A DNA stretch of 46,017 bases from Saprospiraceae bacterium. GTDB lineage: Bacteria; Bacteroidota; Bacteroidia; Chitinophagales; Saprospiraceae. The stretch lies in contig JAGQWZ010000087.1 of the NCBI GenBank assembly GCA_020436835.1, positions 1 to 46,017 on the forward strand, in the 5' to 3' direction. The notes below the pieces were generated by a model. The model was not told the origin of the DNA. It saw nothing but the letters and a program-made list of their open reading frames with translations, and searched no databases. The position numbers and the translations under genes are program-made. Each line of letters opens with the position of its first letter. Within the stretch, counting starts at the first letter, position 1. Below, in pieces: positions 33,582-43,072 of this stretch.

Positions 33582-35171
33582 CTATGATGGCGTGGATCTG
33601 ATTGCATTAAGGTATCTGTTCACTTCGTTTCTCACTTGTGGAGCAAGGAGTACCAGACCAATCATATTAGGTACCATCATCGCAAAGATCATTGCATCGG
33701 AAAATCCAATGACTGAAGATAAACTGGAGGCAGAACCAATCACTACAAAAATGCAAAACAGGATCTTGTACGTGTACTCAGTACGCTGGTTGCGACCAAA
33801 TAGGTAAGACCAGGCCTGAAAACCGTAGTAGGACCAGGATATCATGGTACTAAAGGCAAACAGCACCACTGCTAAACTCAAAAGCAGTGGAAACCAGGAA
33901 ATGACGGATTCAAAGGCACTGGAAGTGAGCAATATTGCCTGAGCGTCACTCAAAGAAGCATTATCCGGATTGACGTTTCCGGTGATGATCAATACCAATG
34001 CAGTCATGGTACAGACTATCACGGTATCGACAAAAGGTTCCAGGAGTGCTACCAGGCCTTCTGAGGCAGCATAGTTTGTTTTGACCGCGGAGTGCGCGAT
34101 CGATGCACTGCCTATGCCGGCTTCATTGGAAAATGCAGCTCTTCGAAATCCTTGTACTAATACTCCGACGGCCCCTCCGGCTACTCCTTCCGGGCTGAAA
34201 GCACCGTCAATAATGGCCATAAATGCATCGCCAATCATGTTAAATTTGGAAATCAAGACAAAGAGGGAAGCTCCAACATAAATGACGACCATAAAAGGTA
34301 CAATCTTGTCGGTGACTTTGGCAATCTTCTTAATCCCGCCAATGATGACTATGCCGACGAGGATCGCCATGATTACACCGAAAAGCCAACCCTTATTGTG
34401 GAAAAATGAATTCTCTCCTCCCGTGACGTTTTCAATCAATTGAAATGCCTGATTCACCTGGAACATATTACCCCCGCCAAAGGAGCCTCCAATACAGAAG
34501 ATAGCAAATAATCCTGCCAGTACCTTACTCAGGCCGGAGGAGTTTAGCCCTTTTCTCAGGTAGTACATAGGTCCGCCATACACAGTTCCATCCGCTTCTA
34601 TATCACGATACTTGACACCCAAAGTACACTCTACAAATTTGGAAGCCATACCGAGAAATCCCGCTATGATCATCCAGAAGGTGGCTCCTGCACCACCGAT
34701 CGACACCGCAATGGCTACCCCGGCAATGTTTCCCAGTCCTACCGTGGCTGAGAGTGCTGCCGTTAGCGCCTGAAAATGAGATACCTCACCACTATGACCT
34801 TCTACCCGAATGGTATCCGGATTATCACCGTCGTCAGTAAAAACCGTATCCGCAACATCCACTTTATGATCTTTCCGTCCTTCCAGATGATCATATTTGC
34901 CGCTAACCACCTTGATCGCTGTGGTGAAATGACGAAAATTGATTAGCTTGAAGTAAATGGTAAAGTATGTAGCTCCCAGGATTAAGGGAAATAGCACCCA
35001 GAATACGCTTATATCGTCTGTAATCGGTATTTGATAAAAGATGAAATTGACAAACCAACCGGTGGCTCTGCCAAATGCGGCATCAATTCGTTCATCCATT
35101 CCCATTTCCTGAGCCTGGGATAAAATGGGAAAAATGAGTAGTAGCAGAGATGTCAGCGTGTGTTTCTTCAT
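33582..35171 (-). CDS. Alanine/glycine:cation symporter (AGCS family)
   Basis: The 529-residue protein has about eleven hydrophobic helices, plus a leading signal-like segment (MKKHTLTSLLLLIFPILSQA). The family block GNIAGVAIAVSIGGAGATFW and GGPMYYLRKGL are characteristic of AGCS sodium- or proton-driven carriers for alanine or glycine. A central loop with DTVFTDDGDNPDTIRVEG is an acidic insert. It precedes folK by 30 bases and could be cotranscribed with it. Confidence 0.92.
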   Translation of the reverse strand: MKKHTLTSLLLLIFPILSQAQEMGMDERIDAAFGRATGWFVNFIFYQIPITDDISVFWVLFPLILGATYFTIYFKLINFRHFTTAIKVVSGKYDHLEGRKDHKVDVADTVFTDDGDNPDTIRVEGHSGEVSHFQALTAALSATVGLGNIAGVAIAVSIGGAGATFWMIIAGFLGMASKFVECTLGVKYRDIEADGTVYGGPMYYLRKGLNSSGLSKVLAGLFAIFCIGGSFGGGNMFQVNQAFQLIENVTGGENSFFHNKGWLFGVIMAILVGIVIIGGIKKIAKVTDKIVPFMVVIYVGASLFVLISKFNMIGDAFMAIIDGAFSPEGVAGGAVGVLVQGFRRAAFSNEAGIGSASIAHSAVKTNYAASEGLVALLEPFVDTVIVCTMTALVLIITGNVNPDNASLSDAQAILLTSSAFESVISWFPLLLSLAVVLFAFSTMISWSYYGFQAWSYLFGRNQRTEYTYKILFCIFVVIGSASSLSSVIGFSDAMIFAMMVPNMIGLVLLAPQVRNEVNRYLNAIRSTPS

Positions 35172-35319
35172 GGTTGCAAAGCAGGTTTTTCAGCCTTTAA
35201 GGTAAAACGATTATTTGATTCCACAGAATGGAAGATGCAATTTGAAAGAGGTCATCGCGAACCATTTTCCACAATGTAATCCTGGAAGTAATTGATAAAT
35301 AGAATTTTAAAGGAAATTC

Positions 35320-35715
35320 TCAATCAGAAAAATAATACCCATCTTTAAAGATGTCTATTTCCCGCCGGTCCTTTTTTGTCGGCCTGCCGGTTCCGCGATC
35401 ACGTGATTCCGCTTTCCCCTTGCCGATAAACCAACTTTCATACTTGTTCAGTTCTTCGTCCGGTGTCAGGTCTGCATACGCTTCCTGAGCTAGTGGTGCG
35501 CTAACCCTTTTTTCAATTAGCTTCAATACTTTGAAAGAAAAGTTATAGCCATTTTTTTGTACCTCGACCAGGTCTCCGACAGCAACGGTACCCGAAGGTT
35601 TTACCTTTTGCCCCTCCACTGTCACTTTGCCGGCTTTGCATTGATCCGTAGCCAGGGTTCGGGATTTAAATATTCGAACACTCCACAACCATTTATCTAC
35701 TCTAACCTTCGACAT
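35320..35715 (-). CDS. S4-domain RNA-binding protein (Hsp15-like)
   Basis: The 131-residue protein begins with an S4 RNA-binding domain: RVDKWLWSVRIFKSRTLATDQCKAGKVTV, and ends in a basic tail with KKDRREIDIF. Hsp15 of E. coli binds stalled large ribosomal subunits carrying nascent chains; the same role is likely. It overlaps the PPK2 gene by 14 bases, suggesting coupled expression. I see no other candidate function. Confidence 0.9.
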   Translation of the reverse strand: MSKVRVDKWLWSVRIFKSRTLATDQCKAGKVTVEGQKVKPSGTVAVGDLVEVQKNGYNFSFKVLKLIEKRVSAPLAQEAYADLTPDEELNKYESWFIGKGKAESRDRGTGRPTKKDRREIDIFKDGYYFSD

Positions 35716-36460
35716 GTTTTTGTTCTTCGCTCAGTACAGGCAGTTGAATGTCAAGACCTTCCATCACATCTACCAGGTATTTGGCAACAAAATAATCGCG
35801 GTACCAACGTTGATCACTGGGCACGATTACCCAGGGTATTCGACTGCGGTTTATCACGTCTTCATAAGCAAAGCGATATTCATCCCACAGCTTTGCTTCC
35901 TCCCAATCCGCCGGATTGTGTTTCCAGTTTTTGGATGGCACCTCAATCCTTTCCCGCAGCTTTTCTTTTTGTCTTTCCTGGCTGATGTGCATGTAGAATT
36001 TGATGACTTTGGTATTATTATCGAACTCCAGTAGTTGTTCAAAACTGTTAATAGCTGCGATTCGGTAATCTACCTGTTGTTCATCGATCCAACGGTGTAC
36101 TCGTTGGATCAGTACATCTTCATAGTGAGACCGGTTAAAGACTTGTATGCGACCTTTCCTTGGCGTTAATTTATGGACTCTCCAGAGAAAATCATGATCA
36201 AACTCTTCATCTGAAGGTTTCTTAAATCCATAAGCCCAAACTCCCGATGGACTACAATAGCGAAAGACTTTCCGGGTAGCACCATCTTTACCGCTGGCAT
36301 CCATTCCCTGAAAAACGACAAGCAGGCTACGTTTTTCTTCGGCATATAAGTGATGCTGTAGTTCACCCAGCTTCCGGGATAGTTTGTCTCTTTTCTTTTT
36401 GGTCTCGTTTTTATCCAGGCCCTTTGGAGCTCTGGTATCAATTTCAGCAAGTTTTATCAT
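35702..36460 (-). CDS. Polyphosphate kinase 2 family protein
   Basis: The 252-residue protein has a Walker A loop FQGMDASGKDG, the NRSHYEDVL segment and a conserved basic lid, all typical of PPK2. PPK2 enzymes move phosphate between polyphosphate and nucleotides. The GMDASGKDG loop resembles class III members that accept AMP and ADP, but class cannot be fixed from motifs alone. It precedes the S4 gene with a 14-base overlap and follows the methyltransferase by 36 bases. Confidence 0.9.
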   Translation of the reverse strand: MIKLAEIDTRAPKGLDKNETKKKRDKLSRKLGELQHHLYAEEKRSLLVVFQGMDASGKDGATRKVFRYCSPSGVWAYGFKKPSDEEFDHDFLWRVHKLTPRKGRIQVFNRSHYEDVLIQRVHRWIDEQQVDYRIAAINSFEQLLEFDNNTKVIKFYMHISQERQKEKLRERIEVPSKNWKHNPADWEEAKLWDEYRFAYEDVINRSRIPWVIVPSDQRWYRDYFVAKYLVDVMEGLDIQLPVLSEEQKHVEG

Positions 36461-36496
36461 GTGCGAGCATTTATATTCTTGAAGAAAGATATTACT

Positions 36497-37297
36497 TTAT
36501 TTTTTTCTCAATATCCAAATATCCTGCTCTGGCCGGCCCTTTTCACCGTTGTCAACTTGATGCATCACCAGGCTATACAGATCACTTATGGCCGATAAGA
36601 CAAAATCAGGCGGATGATAAGTACTGTATATTCTTCGGCCTTCCTGATTATTTTGCCTTACCACCAAATGGCCCTGATCGTAGTGATTTTTTTCAACTTC
36701 TGTAAGATCATGGTAAAAGGCCTTACCCTGGGTGGTAAAGAGCAGCACTCCGGAGGGTGCCAAAAGCCGGTGCAATTCCCTGAACCAACCGAGATTGCGT
36801 TCGACAGAAAGATGGGTAAATACCGAAATAGCATATATGAAAGAGAAATAATTATCTGATAGTGCAATAGGAGGCTCGATCTCATTGACCACGAATTTTA
36901 CCTCAGGAATATTTTCTTTGCACCAGGATATCGTCTCTTTATTGAAGTCAGATCCGAAAATATCGCATTTCTCCGCCAAAAATGGAAGGTGGCGCACCAC
37001 CCGAGCGGGGCCACATCCCCAATCCAGTATATTTTCTAAAGGTCTTTCAGCCACCTCTTGGTATTGATTAATCAACCACCGGGCTGTTTCCCTGCCACTT
37101 CTGTAATATGCCTGATAATCCAGTTTGAAGGTTTCGTAGAGTATTTTCTTATCGGGCAAAATAAATTGTGGCTGCTCGACGGAAAATTTTCTGTTCCTCC
37201 GATAGTTTCTTAATCCCTGATACTTCATTCTGAACTCGTCAAGAAGGACGAGCAGGCCAAGTTTTCCAAGAAAAGACTTTAAATGTGGTTTAAGCAA
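36497..37297 (-). CDS. Class I SAM-dependent methyltransferase
   Basis: The 266-residue protein has the SAM-binding motif ILDWGCGPARVVRHL, then an acidic loop with GSDFNKET and the later segment YAISVFTHLSVERN, matching Methyltransf-type Rossmann folds. The N-terminal ~60 residues are basic and of unknown role. The substrate is not recognisable. It lies in a minus-strand run between a DUF58 protein and PPK2. Confidence 0.87.
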   Translation of the reverse strand: MLKPHLKSFLGKLGLLVLLDEFRMKYQGLRNYRRNRKFSVEQPQFILPDKKILYETFKLDYQAYYRSGRETARWLINQYQEVAERPLENILDWGCGPARVVRHLPFLAEKCDIFGSDFNKETISWCKENIPEVKFVVNEIEPPIALSDNYFSFIYAISVFTHLSVERNLGWFRELHRLLAPSGVLLFTTQGKAFYHDLTEVEKNHYDQGHLVVRQNNQEGRRIYSTYHPPDFVLSAISDLYSLVMHQVDNGEKGRPEQDIWILRKK

Positions 37298-37323
37298 GTT
37301 ATAAAAGCAAGAGTCAATAAATA

Positions 37324-38247
37324 TCAGTTCATTCGGCTTCTCTTGATTAGATAGGATTGCAGGATTTGGTTGAAGCCCTGAGAGATATCCGCTTCCACCA
37401 AATCAATTTTGTATTGCAGGCATTTCAATTGCAGTTCCTCTTTGAATTCCCTTAGCTTCCGGGTGTAAATGTCTTTCACTTCATGTGGCTGCACTTTTAC
37501 CCGTTCCCCCGTCTCTACATCAATAAACATATATGGCCGGTTTTCAAATTGGAAATCGATTTCCTTTGATTTATCAACTACGTGAAATAAGAGCACTTCA
37601 TGCTTGTTATGCTTCAGGTGTTGGAGTGCAGAAAAAATATGTTCAGGTGACTCTATCCGGTCAAACATATCACTGAAAATCACAACCAGCGAACGCTTAT
37701 GAATGCTGTCGGCGATCTGATGCAGTGCTGCGGCGGCATCGGTACTTTTATCCTCTTTGGCATCCTTTATCGCATTATCCAGGTAGGTAAGCAATAGTTT
37801 ATAGTGTGCCGTACTGCTCCGTGCGGGAGTATGTTGCCGAAGCTCACTGTCGAAAATACTCAAACCGAAAGCATCCCTTTGCCGCTTTAGTAGCATCATC
37901 AACGAAGCTGCCGCGAGTGATGACCATTTCAATTTGTTGAGTGTTTTCGATCCGGCTTCCATTTCAGGAAAATACATGGATGACGACACGTCGACGACAA
38001 TTTGACAACGCAGATTGGTTTCCTCTTCAAAGCGTTTGGTAAACATCTTATCTGTACGAGCATAGACCTTCCAATCGATATTCCGGGTACTTTCCCCCTG
38101 ATTATAGAGACGGTGCTCTGCAAATTCGACCGAAAACCCATGAAAGGGACTTTTATGCAAACCGATAATAAATCCCTCCACGACCTGTCGTGCAATCAAG
38201 TCAAGGTTTTCGAGCTCCTTGACGTTATATTGTTCAAAAAAATCCAT
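37324..38247 (-). CDS. DUF58 domain protein
   Basis: ATG at 38247 is the chosen start; the upstream frame to 38277 would run through the terminator of the trxA gene. The 307-residue protein has the DUF58 pattern: STRNIDWKVYARTDK and a vWA-like fold with IVVDVSSSMYF, a MIDAS-type DxSxS motif. Such proteins usually sit next to a MoxR-type ATPase, which is absent here. The metal-binding motif suggests a protein-interaction role; the function is unknown. Confidence 0.88.
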   Translation of the reverse strand: MDFFEQYNVKELENLDLIARQVVEGFIIGLHKSPFHGFSVEFAEHRLYNQGESTRNIDWKVYARTDKMFTKRFEEETNLRCQIVVDVSSSMYFPEMEAGSKTLNKLKWSSLAAASLMMLLKRQRDAFGLSIFDSELRQHTPARSSTAHYKLLLTYLDNAIKDAKEDKSTDAAAALHQIADSIHKRSLVVIFSDMFDRIESPEHIFSALQHLKHNKHEVLLFHVVDKSKEIDFQFENRPYMFIDVETGERVKVQPHEVKDIYTRKLREFKEELQLKCLQYKIDLVEADISQGFNQILQSYLIKRSRMN

Positions 38248-38253
38248 AATGCT

Positions 38254-38294
38254 AAAAATAAAAAAGCTCCCATTCATGAACGCAGAATAGGAGC
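38254..38294 (-). terminator. Rho-independent terminator after trxA
   Basis: Read on the minus strand, GCTCC-TATTC pairs with GAATG-GGAGC (38266-38294; one internal mismatch) across a 9-base loop and is followed by TTTTTTATTTTT. It lies between trxA and the DUF58 gene, separating their transcription. Confidence 0.8.
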
Positions 38295-38340
38295 AGTATA
38301 TTTACTTGAGAGTGACAAGATACTCTGTCACAAGAGATAC

Positions 38341-38661
38341 TTACGAGAGATGACTCTCTATCATGTCTGTCAGGGCCTGCTTGGTGGCAGTGCCCACATG
38401 CTTGGCCACCACTTCGCCATCTTTAAGAAATAATATCGTTGGTATGCTTCTGATCTGATATTTGAAAGACACTTCCGGATGCTCATCCACATTTACTTTG
38501 CCAATCAACGCTTTGCCATCATACTCTTTAGAAAGATCCTCTATGATCGGACCCACCAGCCGGCACGGACCGCACCACTCTGCCCAGAAGTCAATAACTG
38601 TCAACCCTCCTTTATCAATTGCAGTTTCCTGAAAATTGCTGTCAGTAAATTCGAATGCCAT
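38341..38661 (-). CDS. trxA: Thioredoxin
   Basis: The 106-residue protein has the classic active site WCGPC (Cys30, Cys33) in FWAEWCGPCRLVGP, the cis-Pro region IRSIPTILFLKDG and the expected length. It is the cytoplasmic disulfide reductant. A strong terminator follows, and TATTTTTG at 38709-38716 upstream on the minus strand is a candidate -7 box, so it is probably monocistronic. The divergent DUF3810 gene starts 168 bases away. Confidence 0.95.
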   Translation of the reverse strand: MAFEFTDSNFQETAIDKGGLTVIDFWAEWCGPCRLVGPIIEDLSKEYDGKALIGKVNVDEHPEVSFKYQIRSIPTILFLKDGEVVAKHVGTATKQALTDMIESHLS

Positions 38662-38708
38662 TTGAACTAAATTTTACTTTTGTTTAGGAATAAGATCTAA
38701 AGAAGCTG

Positions 38709-38716
38709 CAAAAATA
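38709..38716 (-). promoter_or_regulatory. Candidate -7 box for trxA
   Basis: On the minus strand this reads TATTTTTG, a full match to TAnnTTTG, 47 bases ahead of the trxA start. I see no clear TTTG at the usual upstream distance. Confidence 0.4.
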
Positions 38717-38726
38717 GCAAGATAAA

Positions 38727-38757
38727 TTGTCTTGTATCTGCCAGATCTGCAATTTTG
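38727..38757 (+). promoter_or_regulatory. Candidate promoter for the DUF3810 gene
   Basis: TTG (38727-38729), 20 bases, then CAATTTTG (38750-38757), which differs from TAnnTTTG at the first base. It lies 72 bases before the chosen ATG at 38830. Confidence 0.3.
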
Positions 38758-38829
38758 TATGAAGGGTTAACAGTGGAGATGTCAAGGAGTTCATTCAGAA
38801 CCTCTGAATTGTCGGATACACTACACATT

Positions 38830-39906
38830 ATGAAAATGAAACTGAGGAAAATCGATTCCATAGGGATCATTCTGGGCATTATGACGCTCCTGATCCATTG
38901 GTTTGTGCCGGCGGGACTGATCGAAAAGGTCTATGGCAGGTTCTTTTTTCCTTTTTTTTGCTGGATATTCGATCACACTATTGGGCTTTTACCCGTTGCG
39001 TTTCTGTATGTTTTGATCATTCTGGCGATGTACCTCGTCTATCGTCTGTTCCGTTCGATAAAATTACTATTCAAGAATAGACCGTGGATTGATTTCCTGG
39101 CGGGGATCCTGGCAGCAGCTGGCTACATTGTCAGTGCATTTTATTTTTTCTGGGGGTTTAACTACGACCGGTTGCAACTGACGGACCGCTTGAGCTGGTC
39201 TGTCGATTCTGTATCTAATGCTACCTTAATGGAGGAAGCGAAAGCCCAGATAAATCGACTGACTGAATTCGTTGGTGCTGACCGCGACAAAGTGGAGACT
39301 TCCCTGGCTTTCCAGAATTACCGGTTGTTAGAGGTTGCTATTCGCCAGGACGCTGCAAGACTGGCCGATCATCTCGGCTATTTGGAGAGAAATAGGGTGC
39401 GGTGCCGGCAACTCTGGCCGAAGGGTATATTACTGCGAATCAGCACGGCCGGTTTTTACAATCCGTTGTCCGGTGAGTGTAACATCGACCGCGGACTGCA
39501 TCCTCTGCAAAAGCCTTTTTCAATGGCACATGAATTTTTTCATGGAATGGGAGTGACAGGTGAAGGGGATTGCAATTTTCTGGCTTATTTACTTTGTCAT
39601 AATTCCGATCATCCCTTTATCAAATATTCCGGAGAACTTGGATACTGGAGATATATAAGGCATACGGCCTATATTATTGATGATGAGGCGTATAAGGAGA
39701 TGGTAGAAGGTCTTCCCCAGCAAGTCAGGGATGACCTGCAGGCGATTGATGATGAGTTGGATAAGTATCCGGATATTGCCCCCCGAATGCGAAATGCAAT
39801 TTATTCTGCTTACCTTAAGTCGAACAAGATCCACGATGGAATTGCTAACTATAATCGCATTCTTCAGCTTGTGATTAATTGGAGACAACATGGTGAAAAT
39901 CTGTGA
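38830..39906 (+). CDS. DUF3810 family membrane protein (putative metallopeptidase-like)
   Basis: The chosen ATG at 38830 drops 25 N-terminal residues from the longest frame (38755). The 358-residue protein has three hydrophobic segments in its first third, then a soluble part with FSMAHEFFHGMGVTGEGDCNF, an HExxH-like zinc motif with a downstream Glu. That pattern suggests a metallopeptidase-type site, although the family's activity is not established. It ends 2 bases before the DUF3052 ATG. Confidence 0.83.
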   Translation: MKMKLRKIDSIGIILGIMTLLIHWFVPAGLIEKVYGRFFFPFFCWIFDHTIGLLPVAFLYVLIILAMYLVYRLFRSIKLLFKNRPWIDFLAGILAAAGYIVSAFYFFWGFNYDRLQLTDRLSWSVDSVSNATLMEEAKAQINRLTEFVGADRDKVETSLAFQNYRLLEVAIRQDAARLADHLGYLERNRVRCRQLWPKGILLRISTAGFYNPLSGECNIDRGLHPLQKPFSMAHEFFHGMGVTGEGDCNFLAYLLCHNSDHPFIKYSGELGYWRYIRHTAYIIDDEAYKEMVEGLPQQVRDDLQAIDDELDKYPDIAPRMRNAIYSAYLKSNKIHDGIANYNRILQLVINWRQHGENL

Positions 39907-39908
39907 CC

Positions 39909-40310
39909 ATGGCTAAAGACTATTCAAAAACCCCATTGTATAAGAAACTGGGAATGAAGCCAAAATCCCGGTGGCAGGTGATCGATCCCCCTGCTGACTA
40001 TTTAGAGTTGCTGGGTCCGGTCGAAGAAGTGGTGTTTGTCGAGCAGGGAGCAGATCTTGATGGATTTCATGTTTTTACCAACCGCATCGAAGATTTGGAG
40101 CAGTATATGCTCATTCTCCCTTCAAAGATCAAGAAAGCGGGAAGCATTTGGTTTTCCTGGTACAAGAAAAGCGCGAAAATGCCAACGGAGATTACTGAGG
40201 ATATTATTCGTGATACTGCATTGGCACTGGGTATGGTCGATGTAAAGGTTTGTGCGGTTGATCCGCGCTGGTCGGCACTTAAAATCGTTTGGAGGGTCGA
40301 AAACCGGTAA
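39909..40310 (+). CDS. DUF3052 family protein
   Basis: Start at ATG 39909, two bases after the DUF3810 stop; the longer frame begins with GTG at 39903. The 133-residue protein has an N-terminal SKTPLYKKLGMK, the central WFSWYKKSAKMPTEIT and GMVDVKVCAVDPRWSALKIV, which together fit DUF3052. It has no signal sequence. Function unknown. Its closeness to DUF3810 suggests coexpression. Confidence 0.85.
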   Translation: MAKDYSKTPLYKKLGMKPKSRWQVIDPPADYLELLGPVEEVVFVEQGADLDGFHVFTNRIEDLEQYMLILPSKIKKAGSIWFSWYKKSAKMPTEITEDIIRDTALALGMVDVKVCAVDPRWSALKIVWRVENR

Positions 40311-40382
40311 AAATGCAAAACAAACAGGATCACATAGCATTTTACCTTTTAGACTATCTTTATTGGCTAATTTAAGTTTCAT

Positions 40383-41363
40383 TTGGCACTGATAGATAAT
40401 CACGGGAGAAAAGTCAACTATTTAAGGTTGGCAGTGACAGATCGCTGTAATCTGAGATGCTTTTATTGCATGCCGGAAGAGGGTATCGACTACGTAAAAA
40501 GATCAGATCTGCTAAGCTATGAAGAGATGATCCGACTGGTAAAGTGCCTGGTAGATCTGGGAATCCAGAAATTGAGAATCACCGGAGGAGAACCGTTTCT
40601 CAGAAAGGAAATGATGGAATTTTTAGCGTCAGTGAGCACCCTGGGCCTGAAAGAGATAAATATTACTACGAATGGCACGCTGACACTCCCCCATATACCG
40701 GCTTTAAAGTCGATGGGCATCCATTCAATTAATCTGTCACTAGATACTTTGGACCGGGACCGGTTCTTTGCCATTACCCGCCGTCAAAACTTTGATAAGG
40801 TGATGGAGACTTTTCATGCTCTGATGGAGGCGGAGATCCGGACCAAAATTAACATGGTGGTGATGAACGGGAAAAACACCGAAGATATCATAGCCATGGC
40901 TGAATTGGCCAGAGAATTTCCGGTGGATGTACGATACATCGAGGAAATGCCTTTTAATGGCACCGGAAGATCCGGTGGCCCGGAGTGGAATCATCTTCAT
41001 ATTCTGGAAAGGTTAAAATCTGCCTATCCCCAAATCAAACGACAAAGCTCAAAACCGGGGGCCACAGCCGTGACATTTGCGGTTGATGGTTTTAAGGGAA
41101 ATCTGGGCATTATAGCGGCCTATAGCCGAACGTTCTGTGGTTCCTGCAACCGCCTGAGGATCACGCCTCAAGGTATGATTCGCACCTGCCTCTATGATGA
41201 GGGCATATTCAATATCCGCGACATGATGCGGCAGGGTGCGAGTGATCAGCAACTGAAAGATGCGGTGGTGGAGGCCGTAAGCAGGAGGGCAAAAGATGGA
41301 TTTGAGGCAGAAGAACGCCGCTTGAATCTCGCATCGGAATCCATGTCAACAATTGGAGGATAA
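40383..41363 (+). CDS. moaA: GTP 3',8-cyclase MoaA
   Basis: The 326-residue radical-SAM enzyme starts the molybdenum cofactor pathway by cyclising GTP. The N-terminal cluster motif is TDRCNLRCFYCMPEEG (Cys22, 26, 29), the second Fe-S site is FCGSCNRLRITPQGMIRTC, and the chain ends in the conserved Gly-Gly. The start is TTG at 40383, which gives the expected family N-terminus. It leads a moaA-moeA-moaC-mobA run with moeA only 4 bases after the stop. Confidence 0.95.
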   Translation: MALIDNHGRKVNYLRLAVTDRCNLRCFYCMPEEGIDYVKRSDLLSYEEMIRLVKCLVDLGIQKLRITGGEPFLRKEMMEFLASVSTLGLKEINITTNGTLTLPHIPALKSMGIHSINLSLDTLDRDRFFAITRRQNFDKVMETFHALMEAEIRTKINMVVMNGKNTEDIIAMAELAREFPVDVRYIEEMPFNGTGRSGGPEWNHLHILERLKSAYPQIKRQSSKPGATAVTFAVDGFKGNLGIIAAYSRTFCGSCNRLRITPQGMIRTCLYDEGIFNIRDMMRQGASDQQLKDAVVEAVSRRAKDGFEAEERRLNLASESMSTIGG

Positions 41364-41367
41364 TTTT

Positions 41368-42552
41368 ATGATTTCTGTAGATGAGGCTTTGACTATCCTG
41401 GCAGAATATCCCTTGACGGTGGATACGGAGATACTGCCATTCGAATCTGCATTGGGAAGAATATCCGCAGAAGCCATCCGGGCTGACCGTGATTTTCCTG
41501 CCTATAACCGGGTAGCCATGGACGGTATTGCAATCAACTCGAAGCGATTTGCCCAGGGACAGCGCATTTACAAAGTGGAAAAGACCATACCGGCAGGAAC
41601 GCCTTCCTATCAACTGAAGGATGGGAGTGCCTGTGTCGAAATCATGACGGGAGCCGTACTATCAGAAGGTTGTGACACGGTCATCCCTTATGAAGAGATC
41701 GATATAGAGAACCATCATGTAACCATTCGTGGAGACATTCAACCGGGCCAGAATGTCCACCATCAGGGAGCAGATCGAAAAGCGGGAGATCTGATCGTGC
41801 CCGAAAAAACGCTGATTTCCGCGGTTGATATTGGCATTGCTGCTACCGTAGGGAAAACACATTTAAAGGTCTACCGGAAGCCGGCCGTCTGTCTCATTTC
41901 CACCGGTGATGAATTAATTTCAGTGGACCATAGCCCGGAGCCACATCAGATTCGCAGTTCAAATATTTACGCGCTCAAGGCGGCCTTGTCCGGCTATTAC
42001 GGGACGATTGAGCATCGGCACCTTCCTGATAATGAAGAAGTAGTGAAACGTACCATTACTCATCTCCTTGAAGATTTCCAAATACTGATCTTTGTGGGAG
42101 GTAGTTCGATGGGTAAATTTGATTTTCTCCCGAAATCACTTCGGGCAGAAGGTATAGAAGAGCACTTTTATAAGATACAACAGCGTCCGGGAAAGCCCTT
42201 TTGGTTTGGACACCGGGATGATCGGTTTGTATTTTCCCTGCCGGGTAATCCGGTCTCCAGTTACCTATGTCTTGAAAAATATTTTAAATTCTGGTTAAAC
42301 AAAAGTTTAGGTTTGGCTAAATTGCCGGATTCAGCACGTCTGACAGAAGACTACCGGTTTAAACCTGACCTGACCTATTTTTTACAGGTAAAACTAATGA
42401 TCGAGGATGGGGTACTTCTTGCCACTCCGCTCACTGGTGGTGGGTCCGGAGACCATGCAAATCTGGCAGATGTCAGTGGATTTCTGGAGTTACCACAAGA
42501 CCGGACACACTTTAAAGCCGGTGAAAGTTTTAATTTGATACGATTTAGATGA
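41368..42552 (+). CDS. moeA: Molybdopterin molybdotransferase MoeA
   Basis: The 394-residue protein inserts molybdate into molybdopterin. Motifs include YNRVAMDGIAI near residue 48, the EIMTGAVLSEGCDTVIPYE stretch, STGDEL, and GGSSMGKFD, followed by RPGKPFWFG and LPGNPVSS. Start at ATG 41368; the longer frame from TTG 41353 is unlikely. It sits 4 bases after moaA and 19 bases before moaC. Confidence 0.94.
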   Translation: MISVDEALTILAEYPLTVDTEILPFESALGRISAEAIRADRDFPAYNRVAMDGIAINSKRFAQGQRIYKVEKTIPAGTPSYQLKDGSACVEIMTGAVLSEGCDTVIPYEEIDIENHHVTIRGDIQPGQNVHHQGADRKAGDLIVPEKTLISAVDIGIAATVGKTHLKVYRKPAVCLISTGDELISVDHSPEPHQIRSSNIYALKAALSGYYGTIEHRHLPDNEEVVKRTITHLLEDFQILIFVGGSSMGKFDFLPKSLRAEGIEEHFYKIQQRPGKPFWFGHRDDRFVFSLPGNPVSSYLCLEKYFKFWLNKSLGLAKLPDSARLTEDYRFKPDLTYFLQVKLMIEDGVLLATPLTGGGSGDHANLADVSGFLELPQDRTHFKAGESFNLIRFR

Positions 42553-42571
42553 GACGCTTCAAGTGATATTT

Positions 42572-43072
42572 ATGGATAACCATGATGAGAGAGAAACATT
42601 CAGCCATCTGGATCCGGAAGGCAATCCGGCCATGGTCGACGTATCGGGAAAAAAAGTAACTCATCGCAAGGCCAGTGCACGAGCAATTGTTATATTGCCG
42701 GATCCAGTCATTGATCTGCTGCAGGGTGAAGAGATACATACCAGAAAGGGGCCGGTACTACAGACGGCAATCCTTGCCGGGATTATGGGGGCAAAAAAAA
42801 CCAGTGAATTGATCCCGCTCTGTCATCCGGTCGGATTGGATAATTGTTCCATAAAAATTGGGTTTGACAAACAGCAGCACCTAATCATTCTCTGTACGGC
42901 CGAAGTTGCAGGAAAAACCGGTGTCGAAATGGAAGCCTTGACCGGTGCATCAGTAGCAGCACTTACCGTATATGATATGTGCAAAGCCTTTTCCCATAAT
43001 ATTGTCATTAAAGAAATTTGCCTGATGGCGAAATCCGGTGGAAAGAGAGATTTTAACAGAGAAGGATCATAA
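42572..43072 (+). CDS. moaC: Cyclic pyranopterin monophosphate synthase MoaC
   Basis: The 166-residue protein turns the MoaA product into cyclic pyranopterin monophosphate. Motifs: MVDVSGKKVTHRKASA, SELIPLCHPVGLDNC, GVEMEALTGASVAALTVYDM, and the terminal MAKSGGKRDF with catalytic Lys. Start ATG at 42572 is preferred over GTG 42563. It overlaps the mobA-like gene by 35 bases. Confidence 0.95.
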   Translation: MDNHDERETFSHLDPEGNPAMVDVSGKKVTHRKASARAIVILPDPVIDLLQGEEIHTRKGPVLQTAILAGIMGAKKTSELIPLCHPVGLDNCSIKIGFDKQQHLIILCTAEVAGKTGVEMEALTGASVAALTVYDMCKAFSHNIVIKEICLMAKSGGKRDFNREGS

